From assembly GCF_052115025.1 (NCBI RefSeq), contig NZ_JBFRFW010000019.1:62001-126000 (forward strand): a stretch of 64,000 nucleotides of DNA, written 5' to 3'. The translations under genes were made by a program, and so were the position numbers. The notes under the pieces were generated by a model. That model was not told where the DNA came from. It ran no database searches and saw nothing but the letters and a program-made list of their open reading frames with translations. Source of the stretch: Bradyrhizobium_A sp052115025 (GTDB lineage Bacteria > Pseudomonadota > Alphaproteobacteria > Rhizobiales > Xanthobacteraceae). Positions 1 through 9,389 of this stretch are shown piece after piece; the stretch's first letter is position 1; every line of letters begins with the position of its first letter.

Positions 1-1263
1 CGCGCCAAGCTTGGCGTGGACCTGGGGACGGCCATCTCCGGGGCGATCCCGGTGAAGCTCACCGGCAGGATCGGGGCGCCCGAGCGCGAGAACAAGCTCG
101 GCATCGAGGCGGACCTGACCGCGGCGCGGGTCGACAACCTGCTGCCGGGCTGGGTCAAGGCCGCGGGGAAGGCGAGCCGGATCACCTTCAACGTGGTGCA
201 GAAGCCGCAAGCGACTCGGCTCGAGGACATCGCAATCGACGGCAGCGGCGTCCAGATCAAGGGCGCGCTCGAGATCGATCAGAACGGCGACGTGATCAAC
301 GCGGCGTTTCCGACCTTCGCCCCATCCGAGGGCGACAAGACCTCATTGAAGGCCGAGCGGGCGCCGGACGGCGTGCTCAAGGTGACAATGCGCGGCGATG
401 TGTTCGATGCGCGCGGCTTCCTCAAATCGGCGATTTCCGGTCGTGACGCCGAGACCAAGACCAAGCAGAAGGCGGCCGATCTCGACCTCGATCTGAAGAT
501 GGGCGCGATCGCCGGATTCGATGGCGAGGCGGTGCGGGGCGTCGATGTCAAGCTGTCGCGCCGCGCCGGCGTGATCAAGGCGTTCCAGCTCAACGGCAAG
601 ATCGGCCGCGATACACCGCTGACGGGCGATATTCGCGGCAAAGCACAGGGTCGCGAGGTGCTGTATCTCGAGACCAACGATGCCGGCGCGCTGTTCCGCT
701 TCACCGACATCTACAAGAAGATGGTGGGGGGACGGGTGTGGCTGGCGATGGACCCGCCGGCATCGGACGCCTCCGCTCAGGAGGGATTGCTGAACGTCCG
801 CGATTTCTCGGTCAAGGGTGAGGCGGCGCTCGATCGCGTCGTCGCCAATGGTCCGGCGACCGGCTCCAGCGGCGTTGGGTTTTCCCACATGCGGGCCGAG
901 TTCACCCGGCAGAGCGGCCAGCTCACGATCCGCGACGGCATCCTGCGGGGCCCGACCGTCGGCGCGACGATCGAAGGCAACATCAATTACCCGGCCAATC
1001 AGGTGCGCATGAGCGGCACCTTCGTGCCGATGTACGGCCTCAATAACATGTTCGGCCAGATTCCGATCGTCGGCCTCGTGCTCGGAGGCGGCAGCAATGA
1101 AGGGTTGATCGGCATCACCTACGAGGTGGTGGGCACGCCCGGCGCGCCGGTGCTGCGGGTCAATCCGATCTCGGCGATGGCGCCCGGCGTGCTGCGCAAG
1201 ATCTTCGAGTTCGGTACCGGCCGTCAGAACGTGCCCAGCGACAATTTCCCGCCGCCGAACTGA
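1..1263 (+). CDS. AsmA/YhdP-like envelope protein, C-terminal part (5' end outside window)
   Basis: The frame is open from the first base, so the gene begins left of the window; 420 residues and the stop are visible. The visible part is rich in short beta-strand-like stretches and ends in a segment (around residues 310-400) with the pattern N-Y-P-A-N, M-S-G-T-F-V-P and then a Gly-rich hydrophobic turn. This is typical of the C-terminal region of the large AsmA-like (DUF3971/YhdP-type) proteins that span the alphaproteobacterial periplasm. Known members are thought to help move phospholipid between the two membranes. The protein ends in a Pro/Asn tail. It converges on tyrS, with a hairpin between the two genes. 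The family call is fairly sure; the function is by family only. Confidence 0.75.
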   Translation, partial: RAKLGVDLGTAISGAIPVKLTGRIGAPERENKLGIEADLTAARVDNLLPGWVKAAGKASRITFNVVQKPQATRLEDIAIDGSGVQIKGALEIDQNGDVINAAFPTFAPSEGDKTSLKAERAPDGVLKVTMRGDVFDARGFLKSAISGRDAETKTKQKAADLDLDLKMGAIAGFDGEAVRGVDVKLSRRAGVIKAFQLNGKIGRDTPLTGDIRGKAQGREVLYLETNDAGALFRFTDIYKKMVGGRVWLAMDPPASDASAQEGLLNVRDFSVKGEAALDRVVANGPATGSSGVGFSHMRAEFTRQSGQLTIRDGILRGPTVGATIEGNINYPANQVRMSGTFVPMYGLNNMFGQIPIVGLVLGGGSNEGLIGITYEVVGTPGAPVLRVNPISAMAPGVLRKIFEFGTGRQNVPSDNFPPPN

Positions 1264-1265
1264 GC

Positions 1266-1287
1266 GGTCGCCGCCGGGGCGGCGACC
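1266..1287. terminator. hairpin between the AsmA-like gene and tyrS
   Basis: An 8-bp perfect stem (GGTCGCCG / CGGCGACC) with a 6-base loop begins 2 bases after the stop codon. There is no T-run on either side, so termination efficiency is uncertain. Confidence 0.45.
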
Positions 1288-1325
1288 TCACCGATGTGCT
1301 GCAGGCAATGGCGCTATCGTGCCGT

Positions 1326-2579
1326 TCAGTCCGGTCGAACCAGCACGTGCTTCTTGCGGCCCAGCGACAGCTTGACCACGCCTTCTGGCGTCAGATGGGT
1401 GGCGTTGACCACCAGCTTCTCGTCGCCGACCGGCGTGTCGTTGATGCGCAGCCCGCCGCCCTTGATCTGGCGGCGCGCCTCGCCGTTGGAGGCGACGAGG
1501 CCGGCCTTGACGAACAGCGCCAGCGCACCGATGCCGGCATCGAGCTCGGCCCTGGGCAGGCCCAGTGTCGGCAGGCTTTCGGCGATGGCGCCTTCCTCGA
1601 AGGTGCGGCGCGCGGTGTCCGCGGCGGCGTCGGCGGCTTCGCGGCCATGCACCAGCGCGGTCGCTTCCGTCGCCAGCACCTTCTTGGCCTCGTTGATCTC
1701 CTGGCCCTGCAGCGCGCCGAGGCGGGCGACCTCGTCGAGCGGCAGCGTGGTGAACAACTTGAGGAAGCGTTCGACGTCGGCATCCTCGGTGTTGCGCCAG
1801 AACTGCCAGTAGTCGTAGACGCTGAGGCGGTCGGCGTTGAGCCAGACGGCGCCTGCCGCGGTCTTGCCCATCTTGGCGCCGCTCGAGGTGGTCAGCAGCG
1901 GTGACGTCAACGCGAACAGCTGCGCATTCGCCATGCGGCGGCCGAGGTCGATGCCGTTGACGATATTGCCCCACTGGTCCGAACCGCCCATCTGCAGCAC
2001 GCAGCCGGTGCGCTTGAACAGTTCGACGAAGTCGTAGGCCTGCAGGATCATGTAGTTGAATTCGAGGAACGACAGCTCGTGCTGGCGCTCCAGCCGCAAT
2101 TTGACACTGTCGAACGACAGCATGCGATTGACCGAGAAATGCTTGCCGACGTCGCGCAGGAAATCGATGTAGTTGAGCGGACCCAGCCAGTCGTTGTTGT
2201 TGATCATCAGCGCATCGGTCGGCCCGCTGCCGAAGCTCAGGAAGCGGGTGAACACCGTGCGGATACCGGCGAGGTTGTGCGCGATGTCGTCGCTGGACAG
2301 GATCTTGCGGCTCTCGTCCTTGCCCGAGGGGTCGCCGACACGGGTGGTGCCGCCGCCCATCAGCGCGATCGGCTGGTGACCGGTCTGCTGCATCCAGCGC
2401 AGCATCATGATCTGCAGCAGGTGACCGACATGCAGCGAATCCGCGGTGCAGTCGAAGCCGATATAGCCGGTGATGCGGCCCTTCTGCGCCAGCGCGTCCA
2501 GGGCCTCGGGTTCCGAGACCTGGTGGATGAAGCCGCGGCTCTGCAGCACGTTGAGAAAATCCGATTTAAAAGCCGTCAT
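1326..2579 (-). CDS. tyrS: tyrosyl-tRNA synthetase
   Basis: This class I aminoacyl-tRNA synthetase charges tRNA-Tyr in the cytoplasm. At 417 residues it has the normal length of the bacterial TyrS family. The ATP-binding HIGH signature appears as HVGH at residues 50-53, the KMSKS loop as KMGKT at 236-240, and the tyrosine/tRNA recognition segment G-G-S-D-Q-W-G-N near 198-205. The last ~65 residues have the form of an S4 RNA-binding domain. The start ATG at 2579 gives the full N-terminus. It is divergent from anmK across a 208-bp gap and convergent with the AsmA-like gene. No oddities beyond the KMGKT variant of the second signature. Confidence 0.98.
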   Translation of the reverse strand: MTAFKSDFLNVLQSRGFIHQVSEPEALDALAQKGRITGYIGFDCTADSLHVGHLLQIMMLRWMQQTGHQPIALMGGGTTRVGDPSGKDESRKILSSDDIAHNLAGIRTVFTRFLSFGSGPTDALMINNNDWLGPLNYIDFLRDVGKHFSVNRMLSFDSVKLRLERQHELSFLEFNYMILQAYDFVELFKRTGCVLQMGGSDQWGNIVNGIDLGRRMANAQLFALTSPLLTTSSGAKMGKTAAGAVWLNADRLSVYDYWQFWRNTEDADVERFLKLFTTLPLDEVARLGALQGQEINEAKKVLATEATALVHGREAADAAADTARRTFEEGAIAESLPTLGLPRAELDAGIGALALFVKAGLVASNGEARRQIKGGGLRINDTPVGDEKLVVNATHLTPEGVVKLSLGRKKHVLVRPD

Positions 2580-2787
2580 GTCTCTTAGGTCTGTTTGATA
2601 AAATGGTAACCGCGCTGAACGACGCTGGTCGGGAGCTCTGCCGCAGGGGTGCGCCTTGTGGCATTATAAGAAGTGGAAGTTGGATACAAGGTTCGGTTCC
2701 GGTTGAGGCTGCCAAGTCAGGCGATCAAGGCGCGCAGGCGCGCAGGCGCCGGCTCTCGGCGGGAACCCGCTGCGAAGGGCCATTGCC

Positions 2788-3891
2788 ATGGTGATGACGG
2801 CAATCGGGCTGATGAGCGGCACCTCGCTGGACGGGGTGGATGTCGCGCTGATCGAGACCGACGGCAAGCAAGTGATGTCGATCGGTCCGTCAGGATACCG
2901 CCCGTACAGCGATCCTGAGCGATCGTTGTTGCGCCAGGCGCTGGCGGAGGCCACGCGGCTGTCCCATCGGGAGGCCCGGCCAGGCGTCCTCGGCGCGGCC
3001 GAGCATGCGGTGACGCTCGCCCACGCCGAGGCGGTTGCCGCTTTCACCGCCCAGCACCACATCGCACGCGAGGCAATCGATATCGTCGGGTTTCATGGTC
3101 AGACCGTGCTGCACCGGCCCGAGCAGGGCCTGACGGTGCAGATCGGTGATGGCCTGGCGCTGGCGCGGGCCATCCATATTCCGGTGATGCATGATTTCCG
3201 CGCTGCCGACGTCGCTGCCGGCGGGCAGGGGGCGCCGCTGGTGCCGGTCTATCATCGGGCGCTGGCGACGGCGCTCGGCCGCAGCGGCCCCGTCGCGGTG
3301 CTCAACATCGGCGGCGTCTCCAACATCACCTATATCGATGGCTACGACGCATTGATCGCCTGCGACACGGGTCCGGGCAATGCGCTGCTCGACGACTACG
3401 TGTTCCGCGCCACCGGGCAACCGTTCGACCAGGACGGCCGGCTCGCCGCCCAGGGCGATCCCGATGCAGACTGGATCGCGCGCGCCCTGACGCATCCGTT
3501 CTTCACCCAGCGGCCGCCGAAATCGCTCGACCGTAACCAGTTCGCCGCGCTGCAACTGCCGAATCTGGCGGTTGCCGATGGCGCGGCGACGCTGACGGCC
3601 TTCACCGTCGAGGCGATCGTCAGCATTGTTCCCCATCTGCCGAAGGCCCCGACCCACTGGATCGTTGCCGGCGGCGGCGCCCGCAACCTGATGATGATGC
3701 GCCTGCTGCGGCACCATCTGGCGCCGGCGCGGGTGGAAACCGCGGACGCGCTGGGGTGGGCGGGCGATGCCCTGGAGGCGCAGGCCTTCGCCTTCCTCGC
3801 CGCCCGCAGCCTGCAGGGGCTGCCGTTGAGCTACCCTGCCACCACCGGGGTGCCGGCCCCGACCACCGGCGGCATCATCGCCCGTCCCTGA
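2788..3891 (+). CDS. anmK: anhydro-N-acetylmuramic acid kinase
   Basis: AnmK phosphorylates and opens 1,6-anhydro-MurNAc released during cell-wall turnover, giving MurNAc-6-phosphate for recycling. The 367-residue length fits the family. The N-terminus carries G-L-M-S-G-T-S-L-D-G-V-D (residues 7-18), the phosphate-binding start of the family. The segment N-I-G-G-V-S-N-I-T lies near 172-180, D-T-G-P-G-N-A-L near 192-199, and G-G-G-A-R-N near 293-298. ATG 2788 places the signature at the usual distance from the start. Its divergent partner tyrS is the common arrangement in this bacterial group. Confidence 0.97.
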   Translation: MVMTAIGLMSGTSLDGVDVALIETDGKQVMSIGPSGYRPYSDPERSLLRQALAEATRLSHREARPGVLGAAEHAVTLAHAEAVAAFTAQHHIAREAIDIVGFHGQTVLHRPEQGLTVQIGDGLALARAIHIPVMHDFRAADVAAGGQGAPLVPVYHRALATALGRSGPVAVLNIGGVSNITYIDGYDALIACDTGPGNALLDDYVFRATGQPFDQDGRLAAQGDPDADWIARALTHPFFTQRPPKSLDRNQFAALQLPNLAVADGAATLTAFTVEAIVSIVPHLPKAPTHWIVAGGGARNLMMMRLLRHHLAPARVETADALGWAGDALEAQAFAFLAARSLQGLPLSYPATTGVPAPTTGGIIARP

Positions 3892-3923
3892 TCACGTCGC
3901 CTTGAAGCGGCGCCTGTCGCACA

Positions 3924-3952
3924 TTGACAGGTTTATGCAATTGCATCTTAAT
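3924..3952 (+). promoter_or_regulatory. predicted sigma-70-type promoter of the GST gene
   Basis: TTGACA (3924-3929) matches the -35 consensus exactly. CTTAAT (3947-3952) lies 17 bp downstream and matches four of six -10 positions. The spacer is occupied by a perfect palindrome (3935-3946), and a second palindrome covers the expected transcription start, so this looks like a repressible promoter. Confidence 0.6.
3935..3946. promoter_or_regulatory. operator palindrome 1, ATGCAATTGCAT
   Basis: A perfect 12-bp palindrome lies inside the spacer of the GST promoter. The near-identical partner at 3955-3966 is offset by exactly 20 bp, about two helical turns, so both would face the same side of the DNA. 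A MarR- or TetR-type dimeric repressor is the natural guess; no regulator gene is adjacent. Confidence 0.6.
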
Positions 3953-3954
3953 GA

Positions 3955-3966
3955 ATGCAGTTGCAT
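3955..3966. promoter_or_regulatory. operator palindrome 2, ATGCAGTTGCAT
   Basis: This is the second copy of the 12-bp palindrome, with one central mismatch (G for A). It sits just after the -10 box, over the expected start of transcription, 28 bases before the GST start codon. Confidence 0.55.
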
Positions 3967-3993
3967 GAAAATCGGATCTGCAGGGAGACGCCC

Positions 3994-4668
3994 ATGTCCG
4001 CGCCGCTGAAATTGATCAGCCACAAGCTTTGCCCCTATGTGCAGCGCGTCGCGATCGCGCTGGCCGAGAAGGGCGTGCCTTTCGAACGCATCGACATCGA
4101 CCTCGCCAACAAGCCGGACTGGTTCCTGGCGATCTCGCCGCTCGGCAAGACGCCGGTGCTGCAGGTCGGCGATACCGCGATCTTCGAATCCGCCGTGATC
4201 CTCGAATATCTCGAGGAGACGCAGCCGCATCCGCTGCATCCGGCCGATCCGCTGGCGCGCGCCGAACATCGCGGCTGGATCGAGTTCAACTCCGCGGTGC
4301 TCGGCGACATCTGGGGACTGGAGACCGCCAAGGACGAGGCGGCGTTCCGCGCCAAGGTCACGGCACTGGAGCAGAAGTTCGCCCGGCTCGAAACGCGCCT
4401 GATGGCGCAGCCCTGGTTCGACGGGGCGAGCTTTTCGCTGGTCGACGCGGTGTTCGCGCCAGCGTTCCGCTATTTCGATGTGATCGACCGGATCGGCGAT
4501 TTCGGCATCTTCACCGGCAAGCCAAAACTCAACCGCTGGCGGGCGAGCCTCGCGGAGCGGCCATCAGTTCAGCATGCTGTCAGTGCGGCCTATCCCGAGT
4601 TGCTGCGGGAGTTCATGGCAAAGCATAACGCCTTCGTGCTGTCGCTCGAGGGCCGGGCCGCGGCCTGA
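3994..4668 (+). CDS. glutathione S-transferase family protein
   Basis: This 224-residue cytosolic protein has the two-domain GST layout. The N-terminal thioredoxin-like half carries C-P-Y (residues 13-15) in the first helix, then L-G-K-T-P-V-L and the E-S-A-V-I-L-E-Y-L glutathione-binding segment. An all-helical C-terminal half follows. The Cys-Pro-Tyr motif suggests an omega/lambda-like or glutaredoxin-like (Cys) active site rather than Tyr/Ser. ATG 3994 is chosen because a GGGAG ribosome site stands just before it; the frame is open further upstream but that stretch contains the operator. It likely detoxifies or reduces an electrophile; the substrate is unknown. Expression is probably controlled through the paired palindromes upstream. 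Confidence 0.85.
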   Translation: MSAPLKLISHKLCPYVQRVAIALAEKGVPFERIDIDLANKPDWFLAISPLGKTPVLQVGDTAIFESAVILEYLEETQPHPLHPADPLARAEHRGWIEFNSAVLGDIWGLETAKDEAAFRAKVTALEQKFARLETRLMAQPWFDGASFSLVDAVFAPAFRYFDVIDRIGDFGIFTGKPKLNRWRASLAERPSVQHAVSAAYPELLREFMAKHNAFVLSLEGRAAA

Positions 4669-4674
4669 AACGAC

Positions 4675-4704
4675 GACGCGGCGCAGGAGGTCCTGCGCCG
4701 CGTC
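4675..4704. terminator. strong bidirectional hairpin between GST and hydrolase genes
   Basis: A 14-base perfect inverted repeat (GACGCGGCGCAGGA / TCCTGCGCCGCGTC), separated by two bases, lies between two convergent genes. The minus-strand side is followed by a short T stretch. Confidence 0.6.
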
Positions 4705-4732
4705 TCGACCGATCGGATGCCGGTGGACGGCG

Positions 4733-5380
4733 TCAGCGGACGTTGGCGAGCCGCATGTCGAGATAGGACGTCACCGATTCCATCAGCGGCTCGAGCTTGC
4801 CGTCGAAGAAGTGGTTCGCGCCCGGGATCACCTGGTGGTCGATCACGATTCCCTTCTGCGTCTTCAGCTTGTCGACCAGCGCATTGACGTCCTTCTGCGG
4901 CACCACGATGTCCTTATCGCCGTGCACGATCAGGCCGGACGACGGGCAGGGCGCCAGGAACGAGAAGTCGTAGAGATTGGCCGGCGGCGCGATCGAGATG
5001 AAGCCCTCGACCTCCGGACGGCGCATCAAGAGCTGCATGCCGATCCAGGCGCCGAACGAGAAGCCGGCCACCCAGCAGGCCCGCGCCTCGGGATTGATGG
5101 TCTGCGCCCAGTCGAGCGCCGCGGCGGCGTCCGATAGTTCGCCGGTGCCGTGGTCGAACGAGCCCTGGCTGCGGCCGACGCCGCGGAAGTTGAAGCGCAG
5201 CACCGAGAAGCCGCGGGCCACGAACGAGTAGTAGACCTGATAGACGATCTGGTGGTTCATGGTGCCGTGAAACTGCGGGTGCGGATGCAGCACCATCGCG
5301 ATCGGCGCGTTCTTCTGCTTCGCGGGGTGGTAGCGACCTTCAAGCCGGCCAGCGGGACCGGTGAAAATGACTTCAGGCAT
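4733..5380 (-). CDS. alpha/beta hydrolase (dienelactone hydrolase-like)
   Basis: This 215-residue protein has a minimal alpha/beta-hydrolase fold. It has an oxyanion-hole segment H-P-H-P (32-35), the N-F-R-G-V-G-R-S strand-turn at 64-71, and the nucleophile elbow G-F-S-F-G with Ser108. The acid is Asp155 or Asp157 in H-G-D-K-D, and the catalytic His is His190 in G-A-N-H-F-F. This is the COG2945-type small hydrolase common in proteobacteria; substrates are unknown. The gene is convergent with GST and divergent from the cysteine desulfurase gene. No signal peptide, so it is cytosolic. Confidence 0.85.
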   Translation of the reverse strand: MPEVIFTGPAGRLEGRYHPAKQKNAPIAMVLHPHPQFHGTMNHQIVYQVYYSFVARGFSVLRFNFRGVGRSQGSFDHGTGELSDAAAALDWAQTINPEARACWVAGFSFGAWIGMQLLMRRPEVEGFISIAPPANLYDFSFLAPCPSSGLIVHGDKDIVVPQKDVNALVDKLKTQKGIVIDHQVIPGANHFFDGKLEPLMESVTSYLDMRLANVR

Positions 5381-5615
5381 TCGGATTCCTTAAAACCCCA
5401 GTGGCGGGCGATGCGGTGGCTTGACGGCCACGCGTTCGAGAGCCAGATCGGCGGCAGCCGGGCCCTCAGCGCACGACGCCGGATGAACAGGGCCGCGTTC
5501 TAACATAGGGCGAGGGGCAAAAAGCAAGCATATTGCGCGGTTGCCGCGGCGCCCAGGCCTTGCGGAACCGGCAAATGGTCTTAATCCCAGGGGGCACGAT
5601 CTTCCGGAGCCGACT

Positions 5616-6806
5616 TTGCCAGAGCCACGCCGACCACGGATCTACCTCGACTGGAACGCCACCACGCCGTTGCGGCCGGAGGCCCGCGCCGCCATGGCGG
5701 CGGCGTGGGACGTGATCGGCAATCCGTCGTCGGTCCATACCGAGGGGCGAGCGGCCCGCGCGCTGGTCGAAGGGGCGCGGGCTGCGGTCGCCCGGTCGCT
5801 GGGCGCCGAGCCGCGCGGCGTGATCTTCACCTCCGGCGGCACCGAAGCCAACGTCCTCGCCCTGGCGCCGGGATTGCGCGGTCCGGCCGCACCGCCGGTC
5901 GCGCGGTTGCTGGTGTCGGCGGTCGAACATGCGTCGGTGCTGGCCGGCGGCCGCTTTCGTCCTGAGGACATCACGCGCGTTGCCGTGACCCCAGACGGTG
6001 TCGTCGATCTCGACGACCTGCGCCGGCGTCTTGCCGATGGGCCGCCGGCGCTGGTGTCCGTGCTCCATGCCAACAACGAGACCGGCGCGATCCAGCCGAT
6101 CACCGAGATCGCCGAGCTGGTGCGTGCGGCAGGCGGGCTGCTGCATGTCGATGCTATCCAGGCGCTGGGGCGGATCGCCTGCCGGCTGCCGGAATTGGGG
6201 GCGGACCTGGTCAGTGTCTCGGCGCACAAGGTCGGCGGACCCAAGGGCGTCGGCGCCCTGGTGCTGCGGGACGGACTGGTCCCGGCCGAGCCGCTGATCC
6301 GGGGCGGCGGCCAGGAGCAGAACCGCCGCGGCGGCACCGAGAACGTGCCGGGCATTGCCGCCTTTGGTGCCGCGGTGGATGCCGCCATGGCGGGCCGGGA
6401 GCACGAAGCCGGGCGCCAGGGCCGGCTCCGGGGCGCGATGGAGGCCGGCTTGATGGAACACCCGGGAACCGTGGTCTTTTCGTCCCACGTTCAGCGGTTG
6501 CCAAATACCACTTTGGTGTCGGCGCCCGGGCTCAGGGCGGAAACAACCGTGATTGCCTTCGACCTGGAAGGAATCGCCGTGTCCTCAGGTTCCGCTTGTT
6601 CGTCCGGCAAGGTCGCGCCATCTCACGTGCTGGCCGCGATGCAGGTGCCGGCGGACCTGGCCCAGGGAGCCATTCGGCTGAGTATGGGCTGGGATACGAC
6701 CGAATCCGGCATCGCCCGCCTATTGGAGGCTTGGAGAAAAATCACGGGCGTATTAGGTAGAGGTGTGATCAGAACCGCTCCTGGAACGGTTCTAAAAAAG
6801 GGGTGA
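5616..6806 (+). CDS. cysteine desulfurase, NifS/IscS-type (group I)
   Basis: This PLP enzyme takes sulfur from cysteine as an enzyme persulfide for Fe-S cluster assembly. The PLP lysine is Lys205 in S-A-H-K-V-G-G-P-K-G, and the persulfide cysteine is Cys328 in S-S-G-S-A-C-S-S-G, the long-loop form of group I enzymes. TTG 5616 is proposed as start (396 residues) because GGAG stands 6 bases before it and the fold begins right after (I-Y-L-D-W-N-A-T-T-P); a longer upstream frame exists but is unlike the family. It stands directly upstream of sufB, and the operon contains its own SufS, so two desulfurases of different groups serve the locus. The last codons overlap an Irr-type box. Confidence 0.93.
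   Translation: MPEPRRPRIYLDWNATTPLRPEARAAMAAAWDVIGNPSSVHTEGRAARALVEGARAAVARSLGAEPRGVIFTSGGTEANVLALAPGLRGPAAPPVARLLVSAVEHASVLAGGRFRPEDITRVAVTPDGVVDLDDLRRRLADGPPALVSVLHANNETGAIQPITEIAELVRAAGGLLHVDAIQALGRIACRLPELGADLVSVSAHKVGGPKGVGALVLRDGLVPAEPLIRGGGQEQNRRGGTENVPGIAAFGAAVDAAMAGREHEAGRQGRLRGAMEAGLMEHPGTVVFSSHVQRLPNTTLVSAPGLRAETTVIAFDLEGIAVSSGSACSSGKVAPSHVLAAMQVPADLAQGAIRLSMGWDTTESGIARLLEAWRKITGVLGRGVIRTAPGTVLKKG
6771..6797. promoter_or_regulatory. Irr/iron-control-element-like box upstream of sufB
   Basis: The segment 6780-6796 (CCTGGAA CGG TTCTAAA) keeps a full TTCTAAA right half and a partial left half of the ICE motif recognised by Irr in Rhizobiales (approximately TTTAGAA-N3-TTCTAAA). It also overlaps a wider inverted repeat, AGAACCG (6771-6777) / CGGTTCT (6787-6793). 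It lies at the 3' end of the upstream desulfurase gene, 245 bases before sufB. Iron-dependent control of the SUF operon by Irr is known in relatives; binding here is inferred. Confidence 0.5.
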
Positions 6807-7039
6807 TTTCCAGAACGGAACGCCCTACATAAACTCCGCGCGCGGGGTGGTTCTTCAAGTTCCTCCATGGCGGCATTCAGCTGGGATTTCGGCTGGGTCC
6901 GGATGGAAGGGTCGGGGGCCGCGCCGGCACGCACAACAACAGATTTCTGGTGTCCGTTCGAGCTCCGTTCGCTGTCGCAGGCAGGGGAGTTTTATAGGCG
7001 CCACCATTCCACCGCGGTCCTTGAAACCGCGAGCGGAGG

Positions 7040-8527
<1,488 letters not shown>

Positions 8528-8622
8528 GGCGTCGCCGGCGCGAATGATCGGTCGTCGGCCGCATAGCCGACGGGACCGCAGCCGGCGCAAACAAGCTGAA
8601 AGATATTCGGAAAGGCAGACTG

Positions 8623-9378
8623 ATGTCGTTGCTTGAAATCAAGGATCTTCACGTTCGGGTCGAAGAGCGGGAAATCCTGCATGGACTGTCGCTGACCGTG
8701 AACAAGGGCGAGGTCCACGCGATCATGGGCCCGAACGGATCGGGCAAGTCGACGCTCAGCCACGTCATCGCCGGCAAGCCGGGCTATGAGGTGACGGGCG
8801 GCGAGATCCTGCTGAACGGCGAGGACGTGCTGGCGATGGCGCCGGACGAACGCGCCGCCAAGGGCGTTTTCCTCGCGTTCCAGTACCCGGTTGAAATTCC
8901 CGGCGTCGCCACCATGACGTTCCTGCGTACCGCGCTGAACGCGCAGCGCAAGGCGCGCGGCGAGAGCGAGTACTCGACCCCCGATTTCCTCAAGAAGGTC
9001 CGCGAGGTCGCCGGCCGTCTCAACATTCCGCAGGACATGCTGCGTCGTGGCGTCAACGTCGGCTTCTCCGGCGGCGAGAAGAAGCGCAACGAGGTGCTGC
9101 AGATGGCGCTGTTCGAGCCGAGCCTTTGCATTCTCGACGAGATGGATTCCGGCCTCGACATCGACGCGCTGCGCATCGCCGCCGACGGCGTCAATGCGCT
9201 GAGGTCCCGCGATCGCGGCATGATCGTCATCACCCACTACCAGCGCCTGCTGAACTACATCGTCCCCGACGTCGTGCACGTCATGTCGAAGGGCAAGGTG
9301 GTCAAGAGCGGTGGCAAGGAGCTCGCGCTCGAACTGGAAGCGTCCGGCTACGCGCAGTTCGAAGACGCGGCTGCATAA
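8623..9378 (+). CDS. sufC: Fe-S assembly ATPase SufC
   Basis: SufC is the ABC-type ATPase of the SufBCD scaffold and drives cluster assembly. This 251-residue protein has Walker A G-P-N-G-S-G-K-S-T (36-44), the signature F-S-G-G-E-K-K-R-N-E near residue 147, Walker B C-I-L-D-E-M-D-S-G-L-D near 168-178, and the H-loop I-T-H-Y. The D-S-G-L-D after Walker B and the signature ending K-K-R-N-E are specific to SufC among ABC proteins. It lies 95 bases after sufB. Confidence 0.98.
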   Translation: MSLLEIKDLHVRVEEREILHGLSLTVNKGEVHAIMGPNGSGKSTLSHVIAGKPGYEVTGGEILLNGEDVLAMAPDERAAKGVFLAFQYPVEIPGVATMTFLRTALNAQRKARGESEYSTPDFLKKVREVAGRLNIPQDMLRRGVNVGFSGGEKKRNEVLQMALFEPSLCILDEMDSGLDIDALRIAADGVNALRSRDRGMIVITHYQRLLNYIVPDVVHVMSKGKVVKSGGKELALELEASGYAQFEDAAA

Positions 9379-9389
9379 GCGGGCCCATC

